Assembly (NCBI GenBank): GCA_016292785.1
Contig: JAEDFL010000059.1
Location: 1-10,589 of the forward strand
Direction: 5' to 3'
Length of the DNA stretch: 10,589 bases
Source: Clostridiaceae bacterium
Lineage (GTDB): Bacteria > Bacillota > Clostridia > Oscillospirales > Acutalibacteraceae
Shown: piece after piece, positions 1-6,380 of the stretch
Layout: each line of letters starts with the position of its first letter
Position numbering within the stretch: position 1 is the first letter of the stretch
The notes under the pieces: generated by a model
Database searches by the model: none
Told to the model about the DNA's origin: nothing
What the model saw: only the letters and a program-made list of their open reading frames with translations
Program-made: the position numbers and the translations under genes

Positions 1-30
1 CAGTTTGTCGAACTTACTCAAAATTAGCAA

Positions 31-62
31 AGACCGCTTACATTGTGTAGGCGGTCTCTTTT
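31..62 (+). terminator. Rho-independent terminator of an upstream plus-strand transcript
   Basis: Bases 31-42 pair with 46-57 to form a 12-bp stem (one T-G wobble, 38/50) closed by a 3-base loop, followed by CTTTT at 58-62. This is the classic intrinsic terminator shape. The T run lies on the plus-strand side, so it ends a transcript entering from the left of the window. A TAG at 25-27 in frame 1 may be the stop codon of that upstream gene, but too little sequence is present to tell. Confidence 0.8.
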
Positions 63-103
63 AAACTGTTTAAAGCGGAAATGTTCAAAATCGGTGAATA
101 GTG

Positions 104-140
104 AAGAAGTAAGCCCCAAGAACTTGCGTTCCTGGGGCTT
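104..140 (-). terminator. Terminator hairpin directly downstream of tRNA-Arg
   Basis: Read on the minus strand, the base right after the tRNA CCA begins a long hairpin. Bases 111-118 pair with 133-140 (8 bp, GC-rich), and after one A-C mismatch 120-123 pair with 128-131, leaving a 4-base loop. The following minus-strand bases (110 downward) are T/C-rich but not a clean T run, so termination efficiency is uncertain. Its position immediately after the mature tRNA end supports a role in ending or processing the tRNA transcript. Confidence 0.6.
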
Positions 141-217
141 TGGCGTCCCCGGCGGGATTCGAACCCACGGCCTTTCGCTTAGGAGGCGAACGCTCTATCC
201 TGCTGAGCTACGGAGAC
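141..217 (-). tRNA. tRNA-Arg (anticodon CCU)
   Basis: The minus strand folds into a full 77-nt cloverleaf. There is a 7-bp acceptor stem (GTCTCCG with CGGGGAC, including one T-G wobble), a D arm with stem GCTC/GAGC, an anticodon stem TTCGC/GCGAA with loop CTCCTAA, and a T arm GTGGG/CCCGC with loop TTCGAAT. The discriminator is G and the CCA end is encoded in the DNA. The anticodon CCT reads AGG arginine codons. The gene stands alone, divergent from the lipoprotein-mre operon, with its own promoter a few bases upstream and a hairpin right after the CCA. The variable loop is short (class I). Confidence 0.97.
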
Positions 218-230
218 TTACTGCTTGATT

Positions 231-259
231 ATTCTATCAAAAATCGTATTTTTTGTCAA
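231..259 (-). promoter_or_regulatory. Sigma-70/sigma-A type promoter of tRNA-Arg
   Basis: On the minus strand, a perfect -35 box TTGACA (259-254) is separated by exactly 17 bases from the -10 box TAGAAT (236-231; 5 of 6 matches to TATAAT). Transcription would begin near 224, about seven bases before the mature tRNA 5' end at 217, which is a typical short leader. The near-consensus boxes fit a strong housekeeping promoter. Confidence 0.87.
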
Positions 260-279
260 CCATAAATATATTTATTTCA

Positions 280-308
280 TTGACTTTTATCATACTAAAT
301 GTTATACT
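280..308 (+). promoter_or_regulatory. Sigma-A type promoter of the lipoprotein-mre operon
   Basis: A -35 box TTGACT (280-285; 5 of 6) is followed after 17 bases by a -10 box TATACT (303-308; 5 of 6), preceded by TG at 300-301, an extended -10 element. The predicted start near 315 gives a leader of about 30 bases before the TTG start at 345. It is back to back with the tRNA-Arg promoter, with only about 20 bases between the two -35 boxes. It is the only clear promoter I see ahead of the nine-gene run. Confidence 0.83.
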
Positions 309-330
309 TTTATATTGAATAAAATTGTAA

Positions 331-339
331 AGTAGGCGA
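331..339 (+). promoter_or_regulatory. Shine-Dalgarno site supporting the TTG start of the lipoprotein
   Basis: AGTAGGCGA matches AGGAGGTGA at 7 of 9 positions and ends five bases before the TTG at 345. The same spacing is seen before mreD, the PBP gene and minD here. It supports TTG at 345 as a genuine non-ATG start, giving a complete lipoprotein signal peptide. Confidence 0.65.
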
Positions 340-344
340 TTTGT

Positions 345-1100
345 TTGAAAAAATCTCTTATTATAATTTCTTCCCTCCTGCTTGTCTTTTCCGTTGCGCT
401 GACAGCCTGCGGAAGCAAGAATACAATCGTTGACAAGGATGGCAAAACCTACACCTATGTCACGGATGAGAACGGAAACAAGCTTCAGGACAAATGGGGA
501 CACCTCATCATTGAAAACACCGACGCTGACGGAAACAAGGTCACTCAGATCTATGAATTTCCCGACAAAATCACGAATAAACGCAATACAAAAATCGAAA
601 ACGCAGTTGTCTCAATTAACGTTCCCGACGGTTGGGAGGTTTCCGAGGATACCTCTTTCGTAAGGCTTCGCCACAATGGCAAATGCACAAAATCGGGCGT
701 TGCCGCATGTCAGCTCGACTTTGGCTATCAGCAGAACCTCACCCTGCAGGAAACATATAACGAGTATCTTACAAATGTTGTAAAGCTGAGCAGTCTCGGC
801 GACTCAATCTCCGACATCAAGGAATACGAAGTCACCCTCATGGGCAAGAACGCCAAGTCTATCTCCTATCGTGTTGCATCGGAAAATACCGACGTTTACT
901 ACTTCTGCATTGATAACGGCGAGCCGATGATCGAGATCACGGCTTCCGTTTACGATAAATGCTATGACAAGGATTCAATCGTTGAGCTTATCAGCTCGTG
1001 CGCCACGGTCAAGGAGCTTCCGACGGATACGGTAAGCACACATCCCACGGATCCTTTCACCAAGCTTTCCGAAAAACCCACTACAACTAATAACGAGTAA
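345..1100 (+). CDS. Predicted lipoprotein of unknown function, first gene of the mre operon
   Basis: This is a 251-residue secreted lipoprotein. The N-terminus has two lysines, a hydrophobic stretch (about residues 5-18) and a lipobox L19-T20-A21-C22, so Cys22 should be lipidated and anchor the protein on the outer face of the membrane. After it come three short D-x-x-G-N/K-type motifs (about residues 30-68), probably beta-hairpin turns. A central globular part (about 85-225) starts near an I-N-V-P-D-G-W segment, and a Thr/Pro/Ser-rich tail (about 226-251) ends the protein. I do not recognise the central domain and assign no function. It starts with TTG behind a good Shine-Dalgarno site and sits behind the operon promoter. 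Its stop lies only 14 bases before mreB, so cotranscription with the elongation genes is very likely. A role in envelope growth is only an inference from position. Confidence 0.85.
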   Translation: MKKSLIIISSLLLVFSVALTACGSKNTIVDKDGKTYTYVTDENGNKLQDKWGHLIIENTDADGNKVTQIYEFPDKITNKRNTKIENAVVSINVPDGWEVSEDTSFVRLRHNGKCTKSGVAACQLDFGYQQNLTLQETYNEYLTNVVKLSSLGDSISDIKEYEVTLMGKNAKSISYRVASENTDVYYFCIDNGEPMIEITASVYDKCYDKDSIVELISSCATVKELPTDTVSTHPTDPFTKLSEKPTTTNNE

Positions 1101-1114
1101 GGAGAAATATAATT

Positions 1115-2101
1115 ATGTTGTTTTCACAGGATATAGGAATTGATCTCGGAACATCAAACACCCTTGTTTTCGTCAAGGGTAAGGGTATAATCATCCGTGA
1201 GCCGTCCGTTGTTGCCGTTGACCAGAGATTTACACCGGTCAAGGTTGTTGCTGTCGGTTCTGAGGCTAAGGATATGATCGGCAGAACTCCGGGTTCTATC
1301 GTTGCTCTGCGTCCCCTGCGTGACGGCGTTATAGCCGACTTTGACGCAACGGCGGAAATGCTCAAAAAATTTATCCGCAAGGCGATCACCGCTTCTCCGC
1401 TGAGCAAGACGAGGGTTATGATCTGCGTGCCGTCGGGCGTTACAGAGGTTGAACGCAGAGCGGTCAACGACGCCGCAAAGTCCGCAGGTGCAAGATATGT
1501 AAGCCTTATCGAGGAGCCGATGGCGGCGGCGATAGGCGCTGGAATTGACGTTGAAAAGCCTGAAGGCTCGATGATAGTCGATATCGGCGGCGGTACTGCC
1601 GAGGTTGCCGTTGTTGCTCTGAGCGATATTGTTACCTCACGCTCCGTCAAGGGTGCGGGCGACAGCTATGACGAGGCTATAATCAACTATGTCAGGAAAA
1701 AATACAATCTCCTCATCGGTGAAAGAACCGCCGAGGACATCAAGATACAGATCGGCTCCGCTTACGAATACGAGGGCGAGGGCGCAATCAATGTCAAGGG
1801 CAGGAACCTGATCGACGGACTTCCCAAGGACGTTGAGGTCACGGCGGCCGAGATTCGTGAGGCTCTCAAGGAATCCGTCTATCAGATCATTGACGCAATA
1901 AAGGTTACTCTTGAGAATACTCCGCCTGAGCTTGCCGCAGATATTGTCGACAACGGCATTACCCTCACGGGCGGCGGTGCGCTTCTCAGAGGTCTTGACA
2001 AGCTCATCGAGCAGGAGGTCAGGATCCCCGTAACCGTTGCCGAAAATCCGCTCGACTGCGTTGTTGAGGGAACGGGCATCTGTCTCGAAAAACGCCGCTG
2101 A
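1115..2101 (+). CDS. mreB: Rod-shape-determining actin homologue MreB
   Basis: MreB is the bacterial actin that polymerises under the membrane and directs lateral wall synthesis by the elongation complex. The 328-residue protein shows the actin/Hsp70 ATPase motifs in order: phosphate-1 D-L-G-T-S-N-T at 10-16, the E-E-P-x-A-A-A-I-G-A-G segment at 133-143, phosphate-2 D-I-G-G-G-T-A-E at 156-163, and the adenosine motif L-T-G-G-G-A-L-L at 284-291. The usual second Thr of phosphate-2 (G-G-G-T-T-E) is Ala162 here. The C-terminus ends soon after the conserved G-T-G segment, making it roughly ten residues shorter than B. subtilis MreB. Some segments (I-G-E-R-T-A-E-D-I-K) resemble the paralogue Mbl, but mreC and mreD directly downstream favour MreB. 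GGAG at 1101-1104 lies ten bases before the ATG. Confidence 0.97.
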   Translation: MLFSQDIGIDLGTSNTLVFVKGKGIIIREPSVVAVDQRFTPVKVVAVGSEAKDMIGRTPGSIVALRPLRDGVIADFDATAEMLKKFIRKAITASPLSKTRVMICVPSGVTEVERRAVNDAAKSAGARYVSLIEEPMAAAIGAGIDVEKPEGSMIVDIGGGTAEVAVVALSDIVTSRSVKGAGDSYDEAIINYVRKKYNLLIGERTAEDIKIQIGSAYEYEGEGAINVKGRNLIDGLPKDVEVTAAEIREALKESVYQIIDAIKVTLENTPPELAADIVDNGITLTGGGALLRGLDKLIEQEVRIPVTVAENPLDCVVEGTGICLEKRR

Positions 2102-2138
2102 TGAATTTTTATTTTACATATCAAGGAGGTGAAGAGGA

Positions 2139-2999
2139 ATGAAAAAAATATTCAGAAACCGCGCATTCAAGGCGCTGATCTGCGTTATTGTCGCACTTTC
2201 GCTCGGTGCAGTTATCGCCGCATACACCCATAACCACTCAACGCCGCTTTCATCGGCAACAAGCACGGTGCTTCATCCTCTTCAGCGTTTTTCATCATAT
2301 CTGAGCTATAAGTTTTCAAATTTTAACGACAGCTTCAAATCCTCCTCCAAGCTCGCTGAAGAAAACAGGGAGCTTAAAGAACAGATAGAGGAATATCAGA
2401 ACGAAATAATTGACTATAACAACATCAAAGAGAAGCTCAAAACCTATGAGGATTTCCTCGGCGTTAAGGAGGAAAATCCCGATTTTAAATTTGAAAGCGC
2501 AACGATAATATCAAACGATTTTGAAAATCCGTTTTCTTCCTTCACTCTTAACAAAGGCTCTGCAAACGGAATAAAGGTGAATGATCCCGTTATCTACGGT
2601 AAAAATCTTGTCGGCGTTGTCGCAAGCGTCGGCCCGACCTCCTGCACGGTTTATTCAATCTCAAATCCCAAGATGAACGTCAGCGTTTACGAAACCTATA
2701 CGGGAGAGATCGGCTATGTTACCGGCACGGGAAAAACCGAGGACAGAGTTTACTGCAAGCTTCCGGGACTTAAATCGGACTCGTCCGTTTCACCGAGCGG
2801 AATAATCTGCACTACGGGAAGCGGCGGAATATATCCCAAGGATCTCATTGTCGGCACGGTCGTCAAGCTTGAAAGCTCCAAGGAGGACGGCTCCTCCTTC
2901 GCTTCCATACGTTCGGCGGTTAATATCGAGGAGCTTTCCGAGGTCTTTATAATCACGGAATTTGAAGGTCAGGGCGTTATAACCATTACGGGTGACTGA
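2139..2999 (+). CDS. mreC: Rod-shape-determining protein MreC
   Basis: MreC is a bitopic membrane protein whose extracytoplasmic part scaffolds PBP2 and other elongation proteins. The 286-residue product has a short basic N-terminus, one membrane segment (about residues 10-29), a charged coiled-coil stretch (about 65-108, rich in E, K, L and N) and a C-terminal beta-rich domain (about 118-282). That domain carries the family-typical N-P-F-S-S-F-T-L-N-K-G-S and L-V-G-V-V segments. Length is usual for Firmicutes MreC. The ATG at 2139 follows a perfect Shine-Dalgarno AAGGAGGTGA (2123-2132), the best in the window. The gap to mreB is 37 bases and the stop lies one base before the mreD ATG, so translation of mreC and mreD is probably coupled. 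Confidence 0.95.
   Translation: MKKIFRNRAFKALICVIVALSLGAVIAAYTHNHSTPLSSATSTVLHPLQRFSSYLSYKFSNFNDSFKSSSKLAEENRELKEQIEEYQNEIIDYNNIKEKLKTYEDFLGVKEENPDFKFESATIISNDFENPFSSFTLNKGSANGIKVNDPVIYGKNLVGVVASVGPTSCTVYSISNPKMNVSVYETYTGEIGYVTGTGKTEDRVYCKLPGLKSDSSVSPSGIICTTGSGGIYPKDLIVGTVVKLESSKEDGSSFASIRSAVNIEELSEVFIITEFEGQGVITITGD
2990..2995 (+). promoter_or_regulatory. Shine-Dalgarno site deciding the mreD start
   Basis: GGGTGA inside the last codons of mreC lies five bases before the ATG at 3001. A possible GTG at 2992 in the same frame would sit inside this site and have no ribosome binding site of its own, so ATG 3001 is preferred. Confidence 0.6.
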
Positions 3000-3000
3000 T

Positions 3001-3522
3001 ATGAACTATATTGATGAACTGACTAAAAAAGACAATATAAAACGCAGAATACTGCTTGCCGTTATACTCGTTGTCACCTTTCTTCTTCAAACGACAAGCG
3101 GATTTTTCCCTGCACCGTTCGGTATTCACGCCTGTCTGCTGATTCCTGCAACGGTGTGCATTGCAATGTTTGAGCGTGAGTTTGCGGGACTTTTCTTCGG
3201 TCTTGCCGCAGGAATGATGCTGGAAACGGTCAGCCCCGACAGCGTGTGCTTTTATTCGGTAATGTTTACCCTGATCGGCTTTACGGCAGGTATGCTGATT
3301 ACCTATCTGATGATCAACAATCTGCTAACGGCATTGATTTTCACGGTATCTTTTTCCCTTATTGTCAACACGCTGTATTTTCTGTTGTTTATCATTTTTG
3401 ACGGTGTTTCGGTTTCTTTTGGATTTTATCTGAAATATTATTTTATATCTGCGATCTACACTGCTTTGTTCACGCCGATTTTCTATTTCACCGTGAGAGC
3501 AATCGTAAAAAAGTACAAATGA
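3001..3522 (+). CDS. mreD: Rod-shape-determining membrane protein MreD
   Basis: MreD is a small polytopic membrane protein of the elongation complex. The 173-residue product is strongly hydrophobic, with about five or six membrane segments (roughly residues 17-34, 42-76 as one or two spans, 83-103, 108-132, 145-166). It has a basic cytoplasmic N-terminus (K-K-D-N-I-K-R-R) and a basic end (V-K-K-Y-K). MreD sequences diverge strongly, so the call rests on hydrophobicity pattern, size and the fixed place between mreC and the PBP gene. I chose ATG 3001 over the in-frame GTG 2992 because GGGTGA lies at the correct distance from it. The coding frame begins one base after the mreC stop. Confidence 0.9.
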   Translation: MNYIDELTKKDNIKRRILLAVILVVTFLLQTTSGFFPAPFGIHACLLIPATVCIAMFEREFAGLFFGLAAGMMLETVSPDSVCFYSVMFTLIGFTAGMLITYLMINNLLTALIFTVSFSLIVNTLYFLLFIIFDGVSVSFGFYLKYYFISAIYTALFTPIFYFTVRAIVKKYK

Positions 3523-3540
3523 TTTTTTAAAAACCAATGA

Positions 3541-3550
3541 AAAGGAGTGA
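3541..3550 (+). promoter_or_regulatory. Shine-Dalgarno site deciding the PBP2 start
   Basis: AAAGGAGTGA ends five bases before ATG 3556. An in-frame GTG at 3547 is part of this site itself, so a start there would lack a ribosome binding site. Confidence 0.7.
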
Positions 3551-3555
3551 AAAAA

Positions 3556-5616
3556 ATGAGGCTTGCCCGTGAAGAAAAAAAGGGAAGATTTGTTGCAATG
3601 GTCATAATCTTTGTCTGCTTAACGGCTGTCTTTGTTTTCACCCTTGCAAAAAATCAGATAATTGACGGCAAAACGGAAACGGCGTCAAACACGGCTTCCG
3701 TTGAAACAACCGAAGTCAAGGCAACAAGAGGTCAGATTTTTGACCGCAACGGCAATGTTATTGTCGGCAACCGCCAGGGCAACGACGTTGTTTTCAATGC
3801 CGCCGAATTTCCCGAATACTCCGAGCAGGAGGAACGCAATAAGCTTATCAAATCTCTGATCGACCTCTTTGAAAAAAACAACGTTGAATGGAACGACGAT
3901 ATGCCGATCGTCCTTGACGCCAACGGCAACTATCAGTTTGCCCCTGACAGGGAAAAGGATATAGCTACGATGAAATCCCGTGACATTCTCCGCCTTAATA
4001 AATATGCGACGGCGGACGACTGTATGAACGAGCTTATCGAGCGCTACAAGCTTGAGAGCTATTCAAAGTCGGATGCAAGAAAAATTGCTTCTGTCTGCTA
4101 TGAGATGAAAATTAACAACTTCAACTCTGCAAATCCCTACACCTTTGCCACCGATGTAAGCGATCTCGTTGCTTCGGTCATCAAGGAAAACAGCTTATTT
4201 TACAAGGGGGTTGACGTTCAGATTGCCAACTACCGTGAATATACGGACGGAACTCTTGCCCCGCACATTATCGGCGTAACGGGCGTAATCAGCGCCGAGG
4301 AATATGCCGAATTGAAGAACGACGGCTACGGAATGGACGATATCGTCGGCAAGACGGGAATTGAACAGCTCTATGAAAAACAGCTCAAGGGCAAGAACGG
4401 CAAAAAGATCGTCACAACCGCCCTTGACGGAACTCAGACAGTTGTTACCGAGGGACTTGAAAACGGCGACAATGTTTTTCTTACCATTGACGCAGGACTG
4501 CAAAAGGTAACTCAGGATGCGCTTGCCGATAAAATCAATTCGCTCGACAGCGCAAATAAGGGCGGCGGTGCGGCAGTCGTTATGAACTGTAAAACGGGCG
4601 AAATTCTTGCAATCGCAACCTATCCCTCATATGATCTGAACAGTTACTATAAGGACTATGACAAGCTTGTAAAGGATGCAAATTCTCCGCTATATAACCG
4701 TGCGCTTCTCAGCACCTATGCTCCCGGCTCGACCGCCAAGGTTTCTACCGCAATAGGTATTCTTGAGGAGGGAGTTGCGGACGAAAATTCAACAATCGAG
4801 TGTACGGGAACATATAAGTACGGTCTTGTCTGCAACAACAACCCCGATATAACCACCATTGATATGAGAACCGCCATTCAGGATTCGTGTAACATTTATT
4901 TCTACCATTTCGGCGGAGAGCTTCTCGGCATAGAAAAAATGAATATGTACCGAGAAATGCTCGGTCTCGGTCAGCCGACAGGCATTGAGCTTTACGAAAA
5001 TACAGGTGTTCTTGATTCGCCGAGCTACCGTGCTTCGATCGGTCAGAAATGGCAAACGGGCTTTTCGCTTCAGTCCGCAATCGGACAGGCAGGTAATCTT
5101 TTCACTCCGCTTCAGCTTTGCAATTATGTCAGCACTATTGCAAACGGCGGCACAAGATACAGCGCACACATTATAAAATCAGTTTATTCCGCCGACAATT
5201 CAACTCTTATTGAGGAAAAAGAGCCCGAAGTAGTTTGTGAAACAGGCTTCAAAAAGAAGAACGTGCAGATCATCAAGGAGGGTATGCGCCGAGTTGCGAC
5301 AGTTACCCTGAAAGGAAGCTTCGACGATTCCGTTGTTGAGGTTGCCTGCAAAACAGGTACTTCCACGCTTGAAAAAACTATAAACGGCAAAAAGGGAATT
5401 TACACAAACGGTTTCCTTATCACCTTTGCGCCGTATGACGATCCGGAAATCTGCGTTGCGCTTGCCGTTGAGGGTGCTTATTCGGGAGGTAGTCTTGCTC
5501 CGATCGCTTCCTCTATCTATAATTACTATTACGACAATCAGGTTTCAATCGGTGAGGACAACGATGTTCCCGAGGAGGAAGAAGAACCGACAGAATATTC
5601 GGAGCTTTTGAGATAA
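3556..5616 (+). CDS. mrdA: Class B penicillin-binding protein 2 (D,D-transpeptidase of elongation)
   Basis: This enzyme cross-links peptidoglycan peptides during lateral wall growth, working with MreC/MreD and a RodA glycosyltransferase; no rodA is in the window. From ATG 3556 it has 686 residues. There is a short basic cytoplasmic tail, one membrane segment (about 11-31), the class B dimerisation/pedestal motif R-G-Q-I-F-D-R-N-G at 58-66, and a C-terminal transpeptidase domain with all three catalytic motifs: S392-T-A-K (nucleophile Ser392), S444-C-N and K599-T-G-T. The last about 20 residues form an acidic tail with five consecutive glutamates, probably disordered. Placement directly after mreBCD argues for PBP2 (MrdA) rather than a division PBP such as FtsI, although motifs alone do not separate them. 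The preceding gap of 33 bases carries only the ribosome binding site. Confidence 0.93.
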   Translation: MRLAREEKKGRFVAMVIIFVCLTAVFVFTLAKNQIIDGKTETASNTASVETTEVKATRGQIFDRNGNVIVGNRQGNDVVFNAAEFPEYSEQEERNKLIKSLIDLFEKNNVEWNDDMPIVLDANGNYQFAPDREKDIATMKSRDILRLNKYATADDCMNELIERYKLESYSKSDARKIASVCYEMKINNFNSANPYTFATDVSDLVASVIKENSLFYKGVDVQIANYREYTDGTLAPHIIGVTGVISAEEYAELKNDGYGMDDIVGKTGIEQLYEKQLKGKNGKKIVTTALDGTQTVVTEGLENGDNVFLTIDAGLQKVTQDALADKINSLDSANKGGGAAVVMNCKTGEILAIATYPSYDLNSYYKDYDKLVKDANSPLYNRALLSTYAPGSTAKVSTAIGILEEGVADENSTIECTGTYKYGLVCNNNPDITTIDMRTAIQDSCNIYFYHFGGELLGIEKMNMYREMLGLGQPTGIELYENTGVLDSPSYRASIGQKWQTGFSLQSAIGQAGNLFTPLQLCNYVSTIANGGTRYSAHIIKSVYSADNSTLIEEKEPEVVCETGFKKKNVQIIKEGMRRVATVTLKGSFDDSVVEVACKTGTSTLEKTINGKKGIYTNGFLITFAPYDDPEICVALAVEGAYSGGSLAPIASSIYNYYYDNQVSIGEDNDVPEEEEEPTEYSELLR

Positions 5617-5633
5617 ATAAAACACGGTAAGAC

Positions 5634-5642
5634 AGGAAGTGA
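5634..5642 (+). promoter_or_regulatory. Shine-Dalgarno site placing the minD start at TTG 5648
   Basis: AGGAAGTGA matches AGGAGGTGA at 8 of 9 positions and ends five bases before TTG 5648. An in-frame GTG at 5639 lies inside this site. The TTG start also gives the sequence M-A-R-K-I-V, close to the M-A-R-I-I-V start of E. coli MinD as I recall it. Confidence 0.75.
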
Positions 5643-5647
5643 AGAAA

Positions 5648-6370
5648 TTGGCAAGAAAAATTGTATTGGCGTCCGGGAAGGGCGGAGTAGGAAAATCCTC
5701 TCTGACCGCAGGCATCGCTATTGAGCTTTGCAATATGGGACAGAGCGTTCTTGTTGTTGATTTTGACATCGGTATGGGCTGTCTTGACCTCATTCTTGCC
5801 TCCGATGATACCGGAATTTTTAACTGGGGCGATATTGTCAAAGGCTCCTGCGAGCCTATGCAGGCAGTCCGCTCGACAATCGGGCCTTCGCTTCTTACCG
5901 CACCGTCATATTTTGACAACGACTTCACCGCCGAAAACGTTCGGGAAATGATTGAAAAATTTGAGGACAGCTTTGATTATATTCTTATGGACGCTCCTGC
6001 CGGAGTCAGCGGTGGTTTTCTGCTTGCCGCCGCCTGTGCGGACGAGGGCATTATCGTTTCGACCGCCGACGAGGTTTGCGTTCGTGTCGGCTCATATGCC
6101 GGGGATAAATTAAAACAGCTCGGCGTCAATGATTTGAAGCTCATTATCAACCGTTTTAATAAAAAACAGACTGTTCAGGGACATTATCTGAACATTGACG
6201 AGGTTATCGACGCAACCGTTTTACAGCTTATCGGAGTTGTTCCGGAGGATAAAAAGATCTCCTACTGTTCCGTTGTCGGTATGACTACACTCGATTCGTC
6301 AAAGGCAAAGGAGGCTTTTCGCCGCATCGCTCTGCGGCTTGAGGGCTTCAATATCAATTTAAAACTGTGA
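5648..6370 (+). CDS. minD: MinD-like ParA/MinD-family ATPase, lacking the C-terminal membrane-targeting tail
   Basis: MinD ATPases dimerise with ATP on the membrane and position other proteins, classically the division inhibitor MinC. The 240-residue product has the deviant Walker A K11-G-G-V-G-K16-S, the D38-F-D40-I-G segment and the switch motif D115-A-P-A-G119. With the TTG start, these lysines and aspartates fall at the same numbers as in E. coli MinD. Two features are unusual. The protein ends at R-L-E-G-F-N-I-N-L-K-L, where typical MinD continues for about 15-20 residues into an amphipathic membrane-targeting helix. The segment equivalent to N-P-E-V-S-S-V-R-D reads A-D-E-V-C-V-R-V-G, so a conserved Asp is Gly148. 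No minC or minE is adjacent. It may be a MinD relative with another partner; a general MinD/ParA-family label is safest. It is 31 bases after the PBP gene and 10 before mnmE. Confidence 0.85.
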   Translation: MARKIVLASGKGGVGKSSLTAGIAIELCNMGQSVLVVDFDIGMGCLDLILASDDTGIFNWGDIVKGSCEPMQAVRSTIGPSLLTAPSYFDNDFTAENVREMIEKFEDSFDYILMDAPAGVSGGFLLAAACADEGIIVSTADEVCVRVGSYAGDKLKQLGVNDLKLIINRFNKKQTVQGHYLNIDEVIDATVLQLIGVVPEDKKISYCSVVGMTTLDSSKAKEAFRRIALRLEGFNINLKL

Positions 6371-6380
6371 GGTCAATACA

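Noticed and set aside
1..27. Possible C-terminal end of an upstream plus-strand gene (eight codons and TAG in frame 1), just before the terminator
   Set aside because: Too short to show coding character; another frame is also open through the hairpin. Mentioned only as context for the terminator.
1087..1650. Long open frame on the minus strand (187 codons) opposite mreB
   Set aside because: Low-complexity Ser/Thr/Ala/Ile composition typical of reverse reading of a conserved gene; no family features.
3571..3581. A-rich slippery run (A-AAA-AAG) early in the PBP gene as a programmed frameshift site
   Set aside because: The main frame is intact over its full length and no overlapping alternative product or stimulating structure is apparent.
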